Below are positions 19,490-30,720 of a stretch of DNA of 64,000 nucleotides, one piece after another. Origin of the DNA: Sipunculus nudus (Eukaryota > Annelida > Sipuncula > Golfingiida > Sipunculidae); contig CM049317.1 in NCBI GenBank assembly GCA_026874595.1, positions 48,818,401 through 48,882,400 on the forward strand. Direction: 5' to 3'. The notes under the pieces are model-generated. The model did no database searches and had not been told where the DNA came from. It was given only the letters and a program-made list of their open reading frames with translations. The number at the start of each line of letters is the position of its first letter. Positions within the stretch are counted from its first letter, which is position 1. The position numbers and the translations under genes are program-made.

Positions 19490-19970
19490 CTGCGCTCTTT
19501 AGAGATCTTTGAGCGACCTTGGCAATCACTGAGCGCTTATTGAAACATCTTGAGCAACCATTGATAACTTGTTGAGCGCTTCTGGTTTGACCAAGAGAGA
19601 TCACTAGTTATACGAGATCACTGAGAGATCAGATGCGACCAAGAGAGATCACTGAGAGATCAGAAGAGATCACTGAAGGATCTCCTTCAGGACGGAAAAA
19701 AATTGGCGTTCATTCAAAAATTGCTGAGAGTTCAAAGGGAGATGGATGACATCGTTGAGGGCTCCTTGAGAGCGCCTTGAGTGTTCGTAGAGAGATCGCT
19801 TCCTTTGGCGATCGTTGAGAGATTGTTTTGGACCGAGTCAAAACTTTGAGGAGACCGTTGCGACCGTGGAGATCACTGGAAGATCATTGAGAGATCATTG
19901 AGAGATCTTGGTGATCGCTGGGCGCTCATTGAAAGATTGTTGAGAGATCTTAAAGGGATCTTAACCTTTA
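19490..19970. repeat. Degenerate GAGATC/TGAGAGATC short tandem repeat
   Basis: Dozens of imperfect copies of an 11-15-bp word, TGAGAGATCA or GAGATCACTG, fill this stretch (for example at 19614-19675 and 19866-19960). Any open frame across it is a by-product of the repeat. Confidence 0.85.
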
Positions 19971-21236
19971 CATTCACAGCAGCAACCGGCGGTGTGCCCT
20001 CGACTTCACATCAGTCTCACCACAGTTCACCCGCATTCAGATTGACGGTTGTGATCACATGATTTAGAATTATATAATGTTCCCTATAGTAGGACTGAAA
20101 TATGTATGATCATCTGATGATCGTACGGCAATGTGTGGGATCCCTTGCCGGAACTTTAGATCTTGTATTTCCATTGTTTTACCCTCATCAACTTTTGAGA
20201 TTTATTTTTAATTATTATGTAGATGTATATAGAATGACGGGACATGTATTATTTAAAAATTGCTCTCAATTAGGACAACATATATATTCAAAACTGTGTA
20301 ATTCATGTAGATAAACAAATATTATAAATTTTTATTGTATTTAGATAGTATTTACATATTTTACAGTCCAATAATTTAATCATAAATGTAGTATTATATA
20401 AGTATTTAAATAAAGTTAATTTAGAGATGTAAAAAGTAAAGCTTATTTGTAAAATAGAAAATAAACCTGTCTTCGTTCAGCGTGGAACAATGAAAAATCT
20501 TGCCAATTTGGCTGTACATTTTTTTAATTAACAGAATTGTATCGTAGTGCCTTTTCAACACAGGAGACTGTTTTATTTAAAAAAATCACAGAGACGCATC
20601 TAAAGAAAAACTATGTTGTAAATCAAAAGTAAGTTTTGCTAATGAAGAAAAGAAAATTGTATTTCATACTGTATACCCTTAAGTATATTTCGATAGCATG
20701 AGCTTGGGAACTTAAAAACAAGGATCAGTCACGGCCAACTACCTGGGATCAGTAGTTAGAATACTGCTATAAAGCCGGTCGACCATAGCTTCTATAAATG
20801 AAATGTCTAAAATCACCCGGACTAATAAAAAAAGGCTAATCAAATTCTGATTTAGAAGATCGCCTTGAAATATTTCCTTGACAACAGACAGGATGTTTGC
20901 TTTTCGTAGATATATGTATATGAACTGTTCTGTTTAAAGTGTGGCCCTCTGCTTGAAGCTCAGCTGAATTTGACATACTGGTGAAACATGTGTTAATTGC
21001 AACTCCACGGTAACCACTGGACGGAACTTTATGAAATTCGGAATTATGATCGGGCCACATGTGAACTGTTGTGCCCTTTATTTTTGGTTGACCTCTGACC
21101 TTTCCTCTCTGCAGAGGGTCCATCTGTCCTTCCTTTCTTTACACATAAACCCCAATATCTTGAGATCGTTTGGCCAATATGAAATTTTGGCTGAAAATTT
21201 GCATGAGGGTAGCTCTTGGATAGCTTTATATTATTA
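19971..21236. other. Intergenic, nothing recognised
   Basis: AT-rich, with no supported gene. Near 21176-21225 it has a block (GAAATTTTGGCTGAAAATTTGCATGAG) resembling TGAAATTTTGCATGAG at 25315, so a shared interspersed repeat borders the env element on both sides. Confidence 0.4.
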
Positions 21237-21307
21237 TCATTAGATTGTATACATATTTTAAATATATAGAGTATAAATATAGTAGCCGGCCAGACAAAGA
21301 GGGAGGG
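21237..21307 (+). repeat. LTR-like direct repeat, 5' copy (fragment)
   Basis: ATTAGATT, ACATATTTTAAATATATA, GAGTATAAATATAGTAGCCG and GCCAGACAAA are shared in order with 24450-24527. GAGTATAAATATAG looks like a TATA box. After GGAGGG the two copies diverge, so only the first 70 bp or so is kept here. Confidence 0.7.
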
Positions 21308-21499
21308 AATGCTTACCACTAATGCGCAAACTGGAAGCATACCTTTCAATTCAAACTACCAATTGCACTCTCTCTCGGTGCAACGCCCTTTGTTCAAATG
21401 TATCCCTAAATATAAGACCGCACATGATTGCACAAGTATTAAATTGGTTCTTCAAGCTGTCCGTGACATCCATCATCCATTCTGCTTAATCTGACCTTA

Positions 21500-23253
21500 C
21501 AGGTAACAAAGTTCATTCCATATTCTACTCAATCGCAGCGGAAAAAGCGTTCAATCTTACCTTTTTTCGGTGACTGGTCCCAAACTCTTTTGGCACTGCC
21601 ACTGTAAAGAATGTATAAATTCTGCAACGGCACATCCGGGCTAACCAATAAAACTGTCCAAATATTTCATGCAATTCAAACGGAAGCGAAAGACATGGCG
21701 TCCTACATGACCGCCACTAATTACAAGCTGGATCAGGTGTTGAAGGAAATACACCTGAACCATTAGTCCATTGTTGACCTTATACAACCATTCGACGCTT
21801 GGCGAGACTCGTGCATGCGAATAGTCGCTCAAATGTATTTTGTTCATTCATGACATGTATAATCTTCATCAAAAGACTGCACAGTTGTACGACGGCATTA
21901 CAGCGTTGCTCAAGCACAAACTTTCTCCTTTACTTATACCCCAAGATTTTCTCGGCCACGTTCTAACTAACATTGCTGATTTGTTCGTCATGGCTTTCCG
22001 GGATTTTCGGTCACTACCTTACACCCTACGTATTATTATGAGACCAATAATATTCAATATACACGTCACAACCTGTATGTTTTTGTCACAATAAACGTGC
22101 AGTTATCGTCGTCCCCCGATTTAATGAATGTTTACAAGGCCTACACAATTCCTGTACCGCTTAACCACACGACCAATCACGCTTCACGGTTGTTTGACAT
22201 GGCAGATTATTTAGCAGTCGACCCCATACACAAATCGTTCATTGAACTTTCTTGAGACCAATTGTCCCAGTGCACAGGATCGTTCATAAAATTTTGTCCT
22301 CTTATCAACGCTCCCCGACCAAGTTCGATATTTACTGTACAAGCTCTATATTTTTTAAACAATCTGGCGTGACTAAAATAGCATGCGACTTCCGGTTTCT
22401 TAAAAATGGTCTCCGTAAACAATTCACTTATCTGATGAACGAACAATTGCGTCTAACATAAATCATATTTCTCTGACTTGCCCTACTGGTCATACGCTGG
22501 CTGAAAATTATATGTCCTTGAAATTCTATGTAAATGCATGGTTACGGCGGATGTCTTTCATTTGGCTCCGCGTATTACTTATTGTTCAAATTCTACGCAT
22601 TCGGTTCAGATGTACCATCCAATCAATTTAGCATTATTGCAACATTTCTTCAAACCTACGCAGTTGCAGCATATTATTTCAGATACCCTTTTTCCAACAG
22701 TTCGGAACTTCACATTTCCTCCGTTCAAGTTGTATTACTATAATTTCACCTCCCTCATAGCCCAAGATCAAACGGGTCATTTGAGCCTTAGGCGGTTCGT
22801 CGCTCGTGGTAAGGAACGATATATCAGTCCTTAACTGACCCCATTTACGCTGGAGAGTGGTTGGCCACCTCTGCGGGTTACTGGTCCCACGTGTGGCACG
22901 TCATTCAATACAAAGTCAGGATATCAACTGGCCTCTTACTCGCAACTGTTACTTATCTCTTAATCAAGATTCGCAGATTAGCCGTGTTAATTTTTTTACT
23001 GCAGACGGGCCCATCAACTCAGGCCTCGCCAGTATGTTCTGGAGAAACTCATGACCTGGTGTGGGGTGAAAGCACCCCGCTGACGACAGGCTCTATATTG
23101 CCTAACTGTGCCCCTTATAAGGTCCCCGTAAACCACACTCTGTGGGTGAGTCTACCTTACAGCTTAGGTCTTCTGTTAGTAGCTGTTCTCACTGTGTATC
23201 GCTGCAAGTCATGTCAGCAAGGCTGCACCTTTGTTTTCTTTATTAATCAGTAA
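21500..23253 (+). pseudogene. env: env-type glycoprotein relic of an LTR element
   Basis: Successive open fragments in changing frames give an F-protein/errantivirus-like envelope layout. There is a basic R-K-K-R cleavage motif at 21539-21550 followed by a hydrophobic segment, then a helical region (about 21700-22040) and a segment with the LSPLLIPQDF motif. A YTIPVPLN block follows near 22145 and a Cys-rich block around 22258-22460. The next segment is VFHLAPRI with paired Cys (22550-22640), and the last is a membrane span ISTGLLLATVTYLLI near 22924-22970. Several stop codons (for example at about 21763 and 22254) and frameshifts break it, so it cannot make a full protein. Family assignment is from motif order and is not a database match. 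Confidence 0.6.
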
Positions 23254-24430
23254 TGTCAAATCATGTCAATGTCTCGGCATCTTATCTTTACCCTTGTGTT
23301 TCCATCACTACCGTGTGGAGTCTTTGCTACGATCATCTAAGCAGTCCGCCTATCATACTACACAAGTCACAATTGAATGGCAGTCACTAGGGCGCTTGTA
23401 TAATACGGTCAATGATCCAAACATTGAATTTCCTAATACGCAAGTTGTCAATCTTTTCATTGGGTATCGTTTGAGACAGATCTTGAAAACAAATAACATG
23501 ATCTATTATCTTGTGCATCGTCACAATGACTACATTAATTCAAAATATCCCATTAACCAATAATATGTATGAAAGTCAGGCATGTGAAATACAAATGGTA
23601 GAGCTTAATGTAGCAGCATCTACGGACCAGCTGTACCCAGACAATGAACTGGAGAATATGTACATTCACCAGTGGTAGTATAGTATAGATTTGTTTTACC
23701 GCCTGGATCTATGTAATTATTGTGGTGTACTTGGTATTATATATTTTATTCGCCCCCAGTGGGGGATGCCTAACCGCATTCGGTTGCATTTAGTTATAAT
23801 TACAGCGGGTTATGTTTACTTGCATATGATTAGTTACCACCGATTGCAGATCGCTGTGCTTATATTACATGTGTATAATATACCAATGTTCATTTTTGTT
23901 TTTTACCATTTTGTGTTGCTTTTATATGTTTTATTTTTTATGTATTTATACCATCGTACACACCGTGCACGATAGTATATTTTAATGTAATAGCACCCGT
24001 GCAGTACTCGAGAACCATAAGCGGAGAGATAATCTTCTGGAAGCTCTTATCACTGTTCAGATACTTATATTTTTTTTTTATTATCATTTTTGTTTTATGT
24101 GCTTGTGAAACGGATTCTCATTCTATTTGTATCTGAACGTGCTTGAAGCCATTAAGTATCATGCTGGTTGTCTCGAATGTTTGTATACCTTACTCTTCTT
24201 GCATTGCATGTATGTTATATTAATCGGCACATTACTTCTATATTGTTTTATAATATTTCATAGTCCTCTGCATATTAGTCAAGATGTTGCTTCTTCGTAC
24301 TATTTACCCGTAAGTAATTATCACCTCTCAGGTTACGCATAATAACTGTATTTTAGGTGTTTTTTAAATATGATCTCTATCTATAGTTGTGTAGGTATAA
24401 TATTAGCCGCCGCAGGAGCGTTGGCTACCT
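23254..24430 (+). other. Env-to-LTR interval of the retroelement relic
   Basis: It contains an open stretch to 23563 with VTIEWQSLGRLYNT and IEFPNTQVVNLFIG, and then AT-rich hydrophobic frames that look like chance. The first stretch may be a second small ORF of the element. No family is recognised. Confidence 0.3.
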
Positions 24431-24443
24431 AAAGGGGGGGGGG
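24431..24443 (+). other. Candidate polypurine tract
   Basis: AAAGGGGGGGGGG directly precedes the second direct repeat, where a plus-strand primer tract is expected in an LTR retroelement. Confidence 0.45.
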
Positions 24444-25085
24444 CAGATATTACCATTAGATTATAGACATATTTTAAATATATATATAGAGAGTATAAAT
24501 ATAGTAGCCGGCCAGACAAACACGGAGGGTGTTTTCGGAGGCCGCGGACATTGACCGGTCAAAAGATGGCCATACGGCTATTCTTAGCACTGGTCCCGAA
24601 GTATACCAGGCACTATACCACCTGGAATTGTAACCAGTTGAATCACCGATGGGTCAGTCCAATAATTCGATAATTTAATTTAATTATGTAAGAGGCATAT
24701 GTAGTGCCAGGAAGTATTATTTATACTGTAGAGGGTTTAGGAAATCAAGAATAAATTGTAATAAGTTAAACTAGGTTTTACATTTCTTATAACTGTTTAG
24801 ATCAATTTAGTGCGGGTCTCCCCTGTTGCAATAACAGGAAGACCCTCGTACCTCCCATTGCTATATTTGTGTATGTTCATATATGGAGCTATGTGACATC
24901 TGTACGGCAATAGACTGAGCGTCGGACCATAGTCAGTTCCCAACTACCTTCCTAGCTGAAGTGCTGCTGGGCTTCAGCGGCGAAATAAGAATAAAGAACA
25001 TGAGATACAGAATCTTCGGTTGTTCCTTGGCGCGGTGTGATTGTATGAGTGTCACCGTTACAGCGCAGTAACAATATCATACACA
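24444..25085 (+). mobile_element. Candidate 3' LTR
   Basis: It starts after the polypurine tract and includes the direct repeat 24450-24527 with TATA box GTATAAATA. AATAAG/AATAAAG words lie near 24985-25000, followed by GTGTGATTG and TGTCACCG. The right edge is not fixed: ATCATACACA or a nearby CA is possible. TGGTGGCGCCAT follows at about 25090 and recurs at 25495, so it may belong to flanking repeat DNA and need not be a primer site. Confidence 0.45.
24450..24527 (+). repeat. LTR-like direct repeat, 3' copy
   Basis: This is the partner of 21237-21307, about 3.2 kb apart in the same orientation. It is slightly longer owing to extra TATA units. Confidence 0.7.
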
Positions 25086-26416
25086 AAACTGGTGGCGCCA
25101 TGAACAATCATTTTTGCACAGCGTCCATCTGCTTTTCGCGTAAGGTTATAATCACTCATATCTCTACAAAGAATAGACTTATCATCCTGAAATTGTACAT
25201 GTGAATTCATCTTGGATAGTTTTCTCGTTTATTTGCCAGGCGGTACCACCCAAGGTCACGTTTACGCTGCAGACATCCATGCAAATATGTCAGAACTGGT
25301 TTGACCTATCGCCCTGAAATTTTGCATGAGTATGGCTCATTCATAACTCTTCAGGTTATACAATGTTATGGCCCAACATACAATTGTTGCGTGGTGTCAA
25401 TATGTTCATCTCCCTAGGGTGAAAATTACTCCTATCTCAGCAGTGGTCTGACTTATCCAAATGACATTTTGCATGTGTATACAAGTGACAGGTGGCGCCA
25501 TTTATAATCATATAAACGTGGCACACATTCATGCTATAATGCAATAAATCCAACTCTATTTCCCATTACCACTTAACCCCTGCCTCACTTCACCCGTACC
25601 ACTCAAATTTCGGCGAATACACACTGTCGCTTGTGGACTACAAGATTTTACTTATTAATGTTATGATTGGGAAAAAATATTTGTAAAAAGACCTAGAACA
25701 AGGGTTCGAGTGCCTTACAGAGTGCACAAAATCATGCTTTTTGCCTCAATTCATCTTTATTAAATTAGAACTGTGTTTTTGGGTAGAAGTTTGCAGAATA
25801 TGTAACTTTGACCTTATTCTTGAGTTCGATGGAGATTTGTCCAAGATTCTCTGGATATTATGTTAGAAGATTTAAGGTTCAACGTTTACGATGGTGCCGC
25901 CTAAATGGGCAACTGGACAGACGCCGGGGACAGAATGAACGCTACAGCTCAGATGGCTTTCAGTCAGCTGAGCTTAAACTTATAGAAGACCCAATGTTAA
26001 TAAACTTTTTTCGATTCAGAAATTGGTAAATCCATTGGTAAATTTGATAATATCAAGAGGAAATTTTAAAAGTAAATGTATTAATATACGACTGCTAGTC
26101 GGTTTTCCCCCTTTACCCGTTGCTAGGCTGATGTGTTGGATGGAAAAACATAAAGAAATTAACTCTAAATAACGTAGAATTATTTTCAAGGGAATATAAA
26201 TTATAAATAGTTCTTTCGCAGGAGAGGACTGCGCCCTCCCTCTTTTCTCTAGTTGCACATAGCGGTGGTAAAGTAATAATCAGGGTTGGCAAGTTTCATG
26301 AACTCACTTTATTTACATTGATAATTAACGTTAATTAACGACATGTGAAACAGGTGTATTGTTATTTACTTATGCACTGCATGGCTACAGGGTCAGTTAA
26401 GCTCCCTATTCTGTCC
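25086..26416. repeat. Interspersed repeat with GGTGGCGCCAT and TTTTGCATG blocks
   Basis: GGTGGCGCCAT followed by AATCAT occurs at about 25090 and 25493. CTGAAATTTTGCATGAG and related forms occur at about 25192, 25313 and 25463. The layout suggests imperfect tandem or dispersed repeat units of 120-150 bp. Nothing coding is supported up to 26416. Confidence 0.45.
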
Positions 26417-26635
26417 AGGGGCAACAATATAGGGGGAGAATGGTATATATCCCCCCACCTTTTGGCAAGGGGGATGGATGGTCAATATTATCATCCCCCC
26501 CCCACTATTAAGAGAATAATATTTTTATATTTCAAATGAAATATACAAATAAATAGAATTATAGACTTTGGTTCCATTAATGAGTTATATATATATATAT
26601 ATCCCGCCATCCATGAAGATAAATTGACGCCACTG
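26417..26635. mobile_element. MITE-like repeat, copy 2
   Basis: It starts CAGGGGCAACAAT and ends ATTGACGCCACTG, giving imperfect terminal inverted repeats (CAGKGGC-type). The interior matches 3511-3840, including the TA tract. No ORF is present. CAG...CTG ends are common in hAT-like MITEs; the target duplication is not clear. Confidence 0.5.
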
Positions 26636-28268
26636 CGAATGTCAGGAGCTGACAAGAGGTAACACTATTAGGAGTCCAGTGAAATGTGTGAAGGAGGGTA
26701 ACATACCTTTGATCCAATGAAGATTGCTTCTGTCAGGATGTCATGACCTCCTATTTGTCAAATAGTAGACGCACTGTTTTACTGCTATAAACACACTTTA
26801 CCAGGGCTGGATACATAGAACAAGAAAGGACACTCCCATCCTACACTAGTCAGAACAAACTGCACTAAGGAAATCTTTCAAATATTGTATGTTAAATTGT
26901 ATCATGTAGGACTTGGTATCGGTGTGCCTATTCAGGTACAATACGTATTGCGACACACTCCTTTCGATACCCTGTAAGTATTAACGATAGGCTCCGTTTT
27001 CCTTTGTTTTATCATTTTATAAATTAAACGACAGCGGGGAGAATTTTTCTCACTCTTTTTAATTGACGGCATATTTATCTTGTTCTGGCAGGTTAGATAT
27101 CCGCCTCACGTTTAGGGATGGGGGCAAATTATACGGTGGGGACAAAGTATCATTTGTCCCCCTCACCTTAAATGGAATATAACGCGTACTTTCGTACATA
27201 GCAATTTTAATATTGGATCATATTGATAAATGGTTTGAGATGTTTCCGAGAAATAAGGTCATCAGGTTTTTTTTATAAAAAACTTTATGACTTTATAAAG
27301 GAGGCGAAGATGACCCATATTCGAAAGCCACCGATATGTGATTCTGCCCTGAAGAAAAAAAGCACCTTTATATATAAATATATATATGTATCTATATATT
27401 TTTATCCGGCTCAACGTTAAAGGGCGCCGGACGGACGGACAGCCCAACCGCTCGGCCGGTATGACAGTGCACGGACGACATAGGGGACGACAATAGCCAA
27501 TCAGCATGTATAGACCGAGTTCAAAAAGGACAATTAACATAATACTTGTGACTACAAAGAATTTTAGAAACGTACCAATTTGCCACCAACATTTATCAGC
27601 CAAAAATATTTTTTTTTTTACTGCGGAGGCCAGGTCAAACCGAGGTGGTATACATGGTACACAAGATAGTTGTGGCCCTGCTATATGAAAGAAAGGTAAA
27701 AAAAGGTCAACTTAACTGAATGACTGATTTTAATTTGATTTTATATTACAGGTGAATGTGTGACACCTCAGACATCCAAGACGTCAGGAGCCCCGATTTT
27801 CAATGTCCAAAATTTATCATACTCACTAAAAAAAAACAACGCAAGCATAATAAAACTTTAATTTTTCAGGGTTGTTTTTTAAAATGAAATACGTTTCTAA
27901 TACGAATTCACGCTAAGGAATATTAACGAAACCTTAAAAAGAAGCGTAGTCGAGGTAAAATAAAGAAGATTTTTCAGGACTCAACATTAGAACATAAATG
28001 AGTACTTTAGTAAAACTACACAGTGAATACTGCGCTCTCTTTCTCTCTCTTTATTTATCTATTTATTTTTCTTTATTTTCACTGAAGCAATATTTAGATC
28101 AACAGCAAAAGCGTATAACTGATACATTACTTTATCTGTTCAATAACTTACTGAAGCCAAGTATAACTTACATTGGTACAAATATTTGAATTTTCACCAA
28201 ACGTTAATGTGGATTTGTCGACCACCACGGTAAGCAAGATCTTACATAGTCTGCCATCAAAGCAGAAC
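26636..28268. other. Intergenic, nothing recognised
   Basis: AT-rich, with no supported gene. Short GGACGGACGGACAG sequence near 27430 is low complexity. Confidence 0.4.
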
Positions 28269-28513
28269 TTAATATTCACACATGAAACCGAATACATAGT
28301 CACAGTCCCTGTTGAACCATGAACCATTCAAAACAGAGACGCAGCCCTCCAAGGAGATTGGAAGTGTCGGCTCTCCCGGCGCCCACACGGTCAAGGTTAT
28401 GTTGTAATGAAGGGACGGTTATTAGGTGCCGTACCCTGAGTTAAGATCCCATATGTAGCCGTCAAAGTCTAGCGCGAGCCCAGCTGATGTCCAAAAGTTA
28501 ATGCTTTCCCAAG
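28269..28513 (-). pseudogene. Locus C: CTLD C-terminal half exon with two stops
   Basis: The minus strand after AAATCTGATAG enters in phase 1: WESINFWTSAGLALDFDGY, then IWDLNSGYGT, then two adjacent TAA codons (plus-strand 28419-28424). It continues in the same frame with VWAPGEP, GCVSVLNGSWFNRDC and FGFMCEY, ending in TAA. This is a recognisable CTLD second half: W-PGEP near the long loop, GSW-N-DC in place of WND, and a final F-CE. Apart from the double stop it is open for 80 codons. EPT replaces EPN, so calcium-dependent sugar binding would be weakened even if it were expressed. Confidence 0.7.
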
Positions 28514-28877
28514 CTATCAGATTTAAAACAATATTTCGAATTCATAGCAAACCATTCTTATTATCAAAGGTTTTCACCTATAAGCATTTCACAAATATGA
28601 TATAAAAAAATAGAATTTACCTGTTCTAATGCTGAAACACTTATTTCAAGTGCGTATCGACCAGCAATCAGCAGAACCCTTATCAGCGTTCATTTAGTTA
28701 AAATCAATACCATTTGACTTAATCCCTCCAGATCGTTGACTGGTCCAAAGATCTGATCCAGATCGTTGACTGGTCCGTTTTTCAGATGACGTGACCTTTG
28801 TTAGAGAATGCTTCTTTGTTAACTGGTTGTCTGACAATAAAAACGATACAAAACGCTGATGTTTTCGAACCAATAAC

Positions 28878-29053
28878 TTAAAAGGCGATGACGTCAGCGA
28901 TGAAACGCTGCTCCTCTGTCGGTTCGACAGCAACAAGACGCCCACCCTTGTAGTAACAGGCACTCCGACAGCGACACCAAGTATTATTGTCATCAGTGCT
29001 GAGATAATAGCAACGTGCGAGGCCCCGGTGGTAGATCATGTCAGGCTGGTAGG
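28878..29053 (-). pseudogene. Locus C: CTLD N-terminal half exon
   Basis: The minus strand from acceptor GAACAG, phase 1, reads YQPDMIYHRGLARCYYLS, NNTWCRCRSACYYKGGRLVA and VEPTEEQRFIADVIAF, and then TAA. It follows the CTLD order: C-Y at strand 1, W and C in helix 1, GG-LV, E at helix 2, and FI. An intron-exit donor is expected soon after VIAF, but the frame meets TAA and no good GT precedes it, another sign of decay. No signal exon is seen further upstream on this strand. Confidence 0.65.
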
Positions 29054-29101
29054 CTGTTCAGGAACCTGAATAAGGAATGGCACATGGTATGCATATGTGA
29101 T

Positions 29102-29141
<40 letters not shown>
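29102..29141. repeat. (ATA)n microsatellite
   Basis: About 13 AAT trinucleotide units. Confidence 0.95.
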
Positions 29142-29779
29142 TAAACATTTTACATTTGGTCGACAGAACTGAAAAAAAAAATAACGGTTAACATTTTGAG
29201 AACAGATTAATTTTATGATGGTGTGTTATATAACATGTCCGACTCAGCCATACATGCTACATAAGGGAAAGCATCTGCAGCGCCACCCTAAACCTCGGTC
29301 GCACAGAAGGGGGGGGGGGGCACAAAAAATTTGTTCAGTTTAGGCCGGATTATTTACATTGATGGAACCATCATATGGTGGCTAAATAACATCTCCATAT
29401 AACGCATTATTTATTATAATTCGTAAATTATCAGACATGTCAAGCGTATTATTCTGTTACTTAAGGCATGAGAGCACCTACTAATTCCTCTGTTAACTTG
29501 TAAACTGATGGAGGATTCAAAGGAGTTTGACGTGCACACACAAGTAGCGTGTCCCATGATTTTAATAAAAACTATATTTGATCTTTGCAAGTAATCTGTG
29601 CACCAAATAAAACTTGGTTCTGGTCATTCCGTTCTAAGTTTGTGTGGGTGTCTACTGATAATACATCGGTTCCCTTAACAACGCCGTTGTATGAATGTAA
29701 CATGTGTAAGAAATGTCAAAGGTGAAAGTTTCAATATAAAACTTTGCTAAAAATGCGGGCCCAATTTTTTATGGCACGT

Positions 29780-30720
29780 GTAGCCTTGACCTTTTACCTT
29801 GCAGTCTAAAACTTAAAAGTATTTTTTTTCCTATTGATTTGACAGGGTAGCAAATGTGGAAGATGGAAGGATGGGATGCATACATTGGTTTAAAATATGT
29901 CCACAAGCTGTTTAGAAGTGGGTGCAGTAACCTTGACCTTTGAGCTTGAGACCTGAAAAACGACAGCTTTCTGTCAATATCGGTACGTGAGCCATATATG
30001 AAAGATGAAAGGTTTTGATTAAGATTTTAGCTTTAAATGTGTCCACTTGCTTTTTTTAAATCTGATCCAGGGACCTTGACCTCGGAACTGGTGACCCAAA
30101 ATCATAAGATGTCTTTCATTTTGGGCTGATGAAGTTTGTAATGAAACGATTTATTTGAAAAGCATCAACAATCTTTTTAAAGGTTCGGGTCCTTTGACCT
30201 TCAACTTGGACGTCGTGACCTCAAAACCAAAAGCATTCTTACGTAAGTGTAGAACTACTAATATATCAGGTTTGAAACCAACATATCAATTCAAACTCAA
30301 GTTATCATCTAGATACAACATTTGTGGACAGATGGCTCCTTGACCTTTGACCTTGTGACTCAAAAGTCAATAGGGTTCCTCCCTTAAAATGCCTCGACAA
30401 TCTTTTTGAAGATGTAGGTCATGTGACCTCAACCCCGGACCTCGTGACCTCGAAAAAAGAGATTCTATATTTTGTTGAGGGCGAATAATAAATCAAGTTT
30501 TAAACCAACTTGTCATACCAAACAGGAGTTATGGTCTGGATACAAATTTCTGGTAAGATTGCCCTTGATACCTCGACCTTTTACCCCTAAAATCAGTAGG
30601 GTTCGTCTGTTATTGGTAGATGAGATATATATCCAAGATAAGAGGTTTGGGATAAAAAGTCCGGCTTAAAATGTCTCGAAAATCTTTTTTTTAATGTATG
30701 TGTCCTATGGCCTTGCCCTT
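29780..30720. repeat. Degenerate repeat rich in TTGACCTTTGACCT words
   Basis: CTTGACCTTT, GACCTC and GTGACCT words recur roughly every 100-170 bp (about 29790, 29930, 30075, 30195, 30343, 30425, 30570, 30710). Partly conserved intervening text includes AATCTTTTT, TCAAGTTTGAAA and AGATG. Open frames inside have no coding character. Confidence 0.7.

Noticed and set aside
23691-23975. 94-residue hydrophobic ORF as a membrane protein
   Set aside because: The hydrophobicity follows from T-rich low-complexity sequence; there is no splice or promoter context.
25088-25100. TGGTGGCGCCAT as an LTR primer-binding site
   Set aside because: The same word with the same flank recurs at 25495 inside repeat DNA, so it is not specific to the LTR edge.
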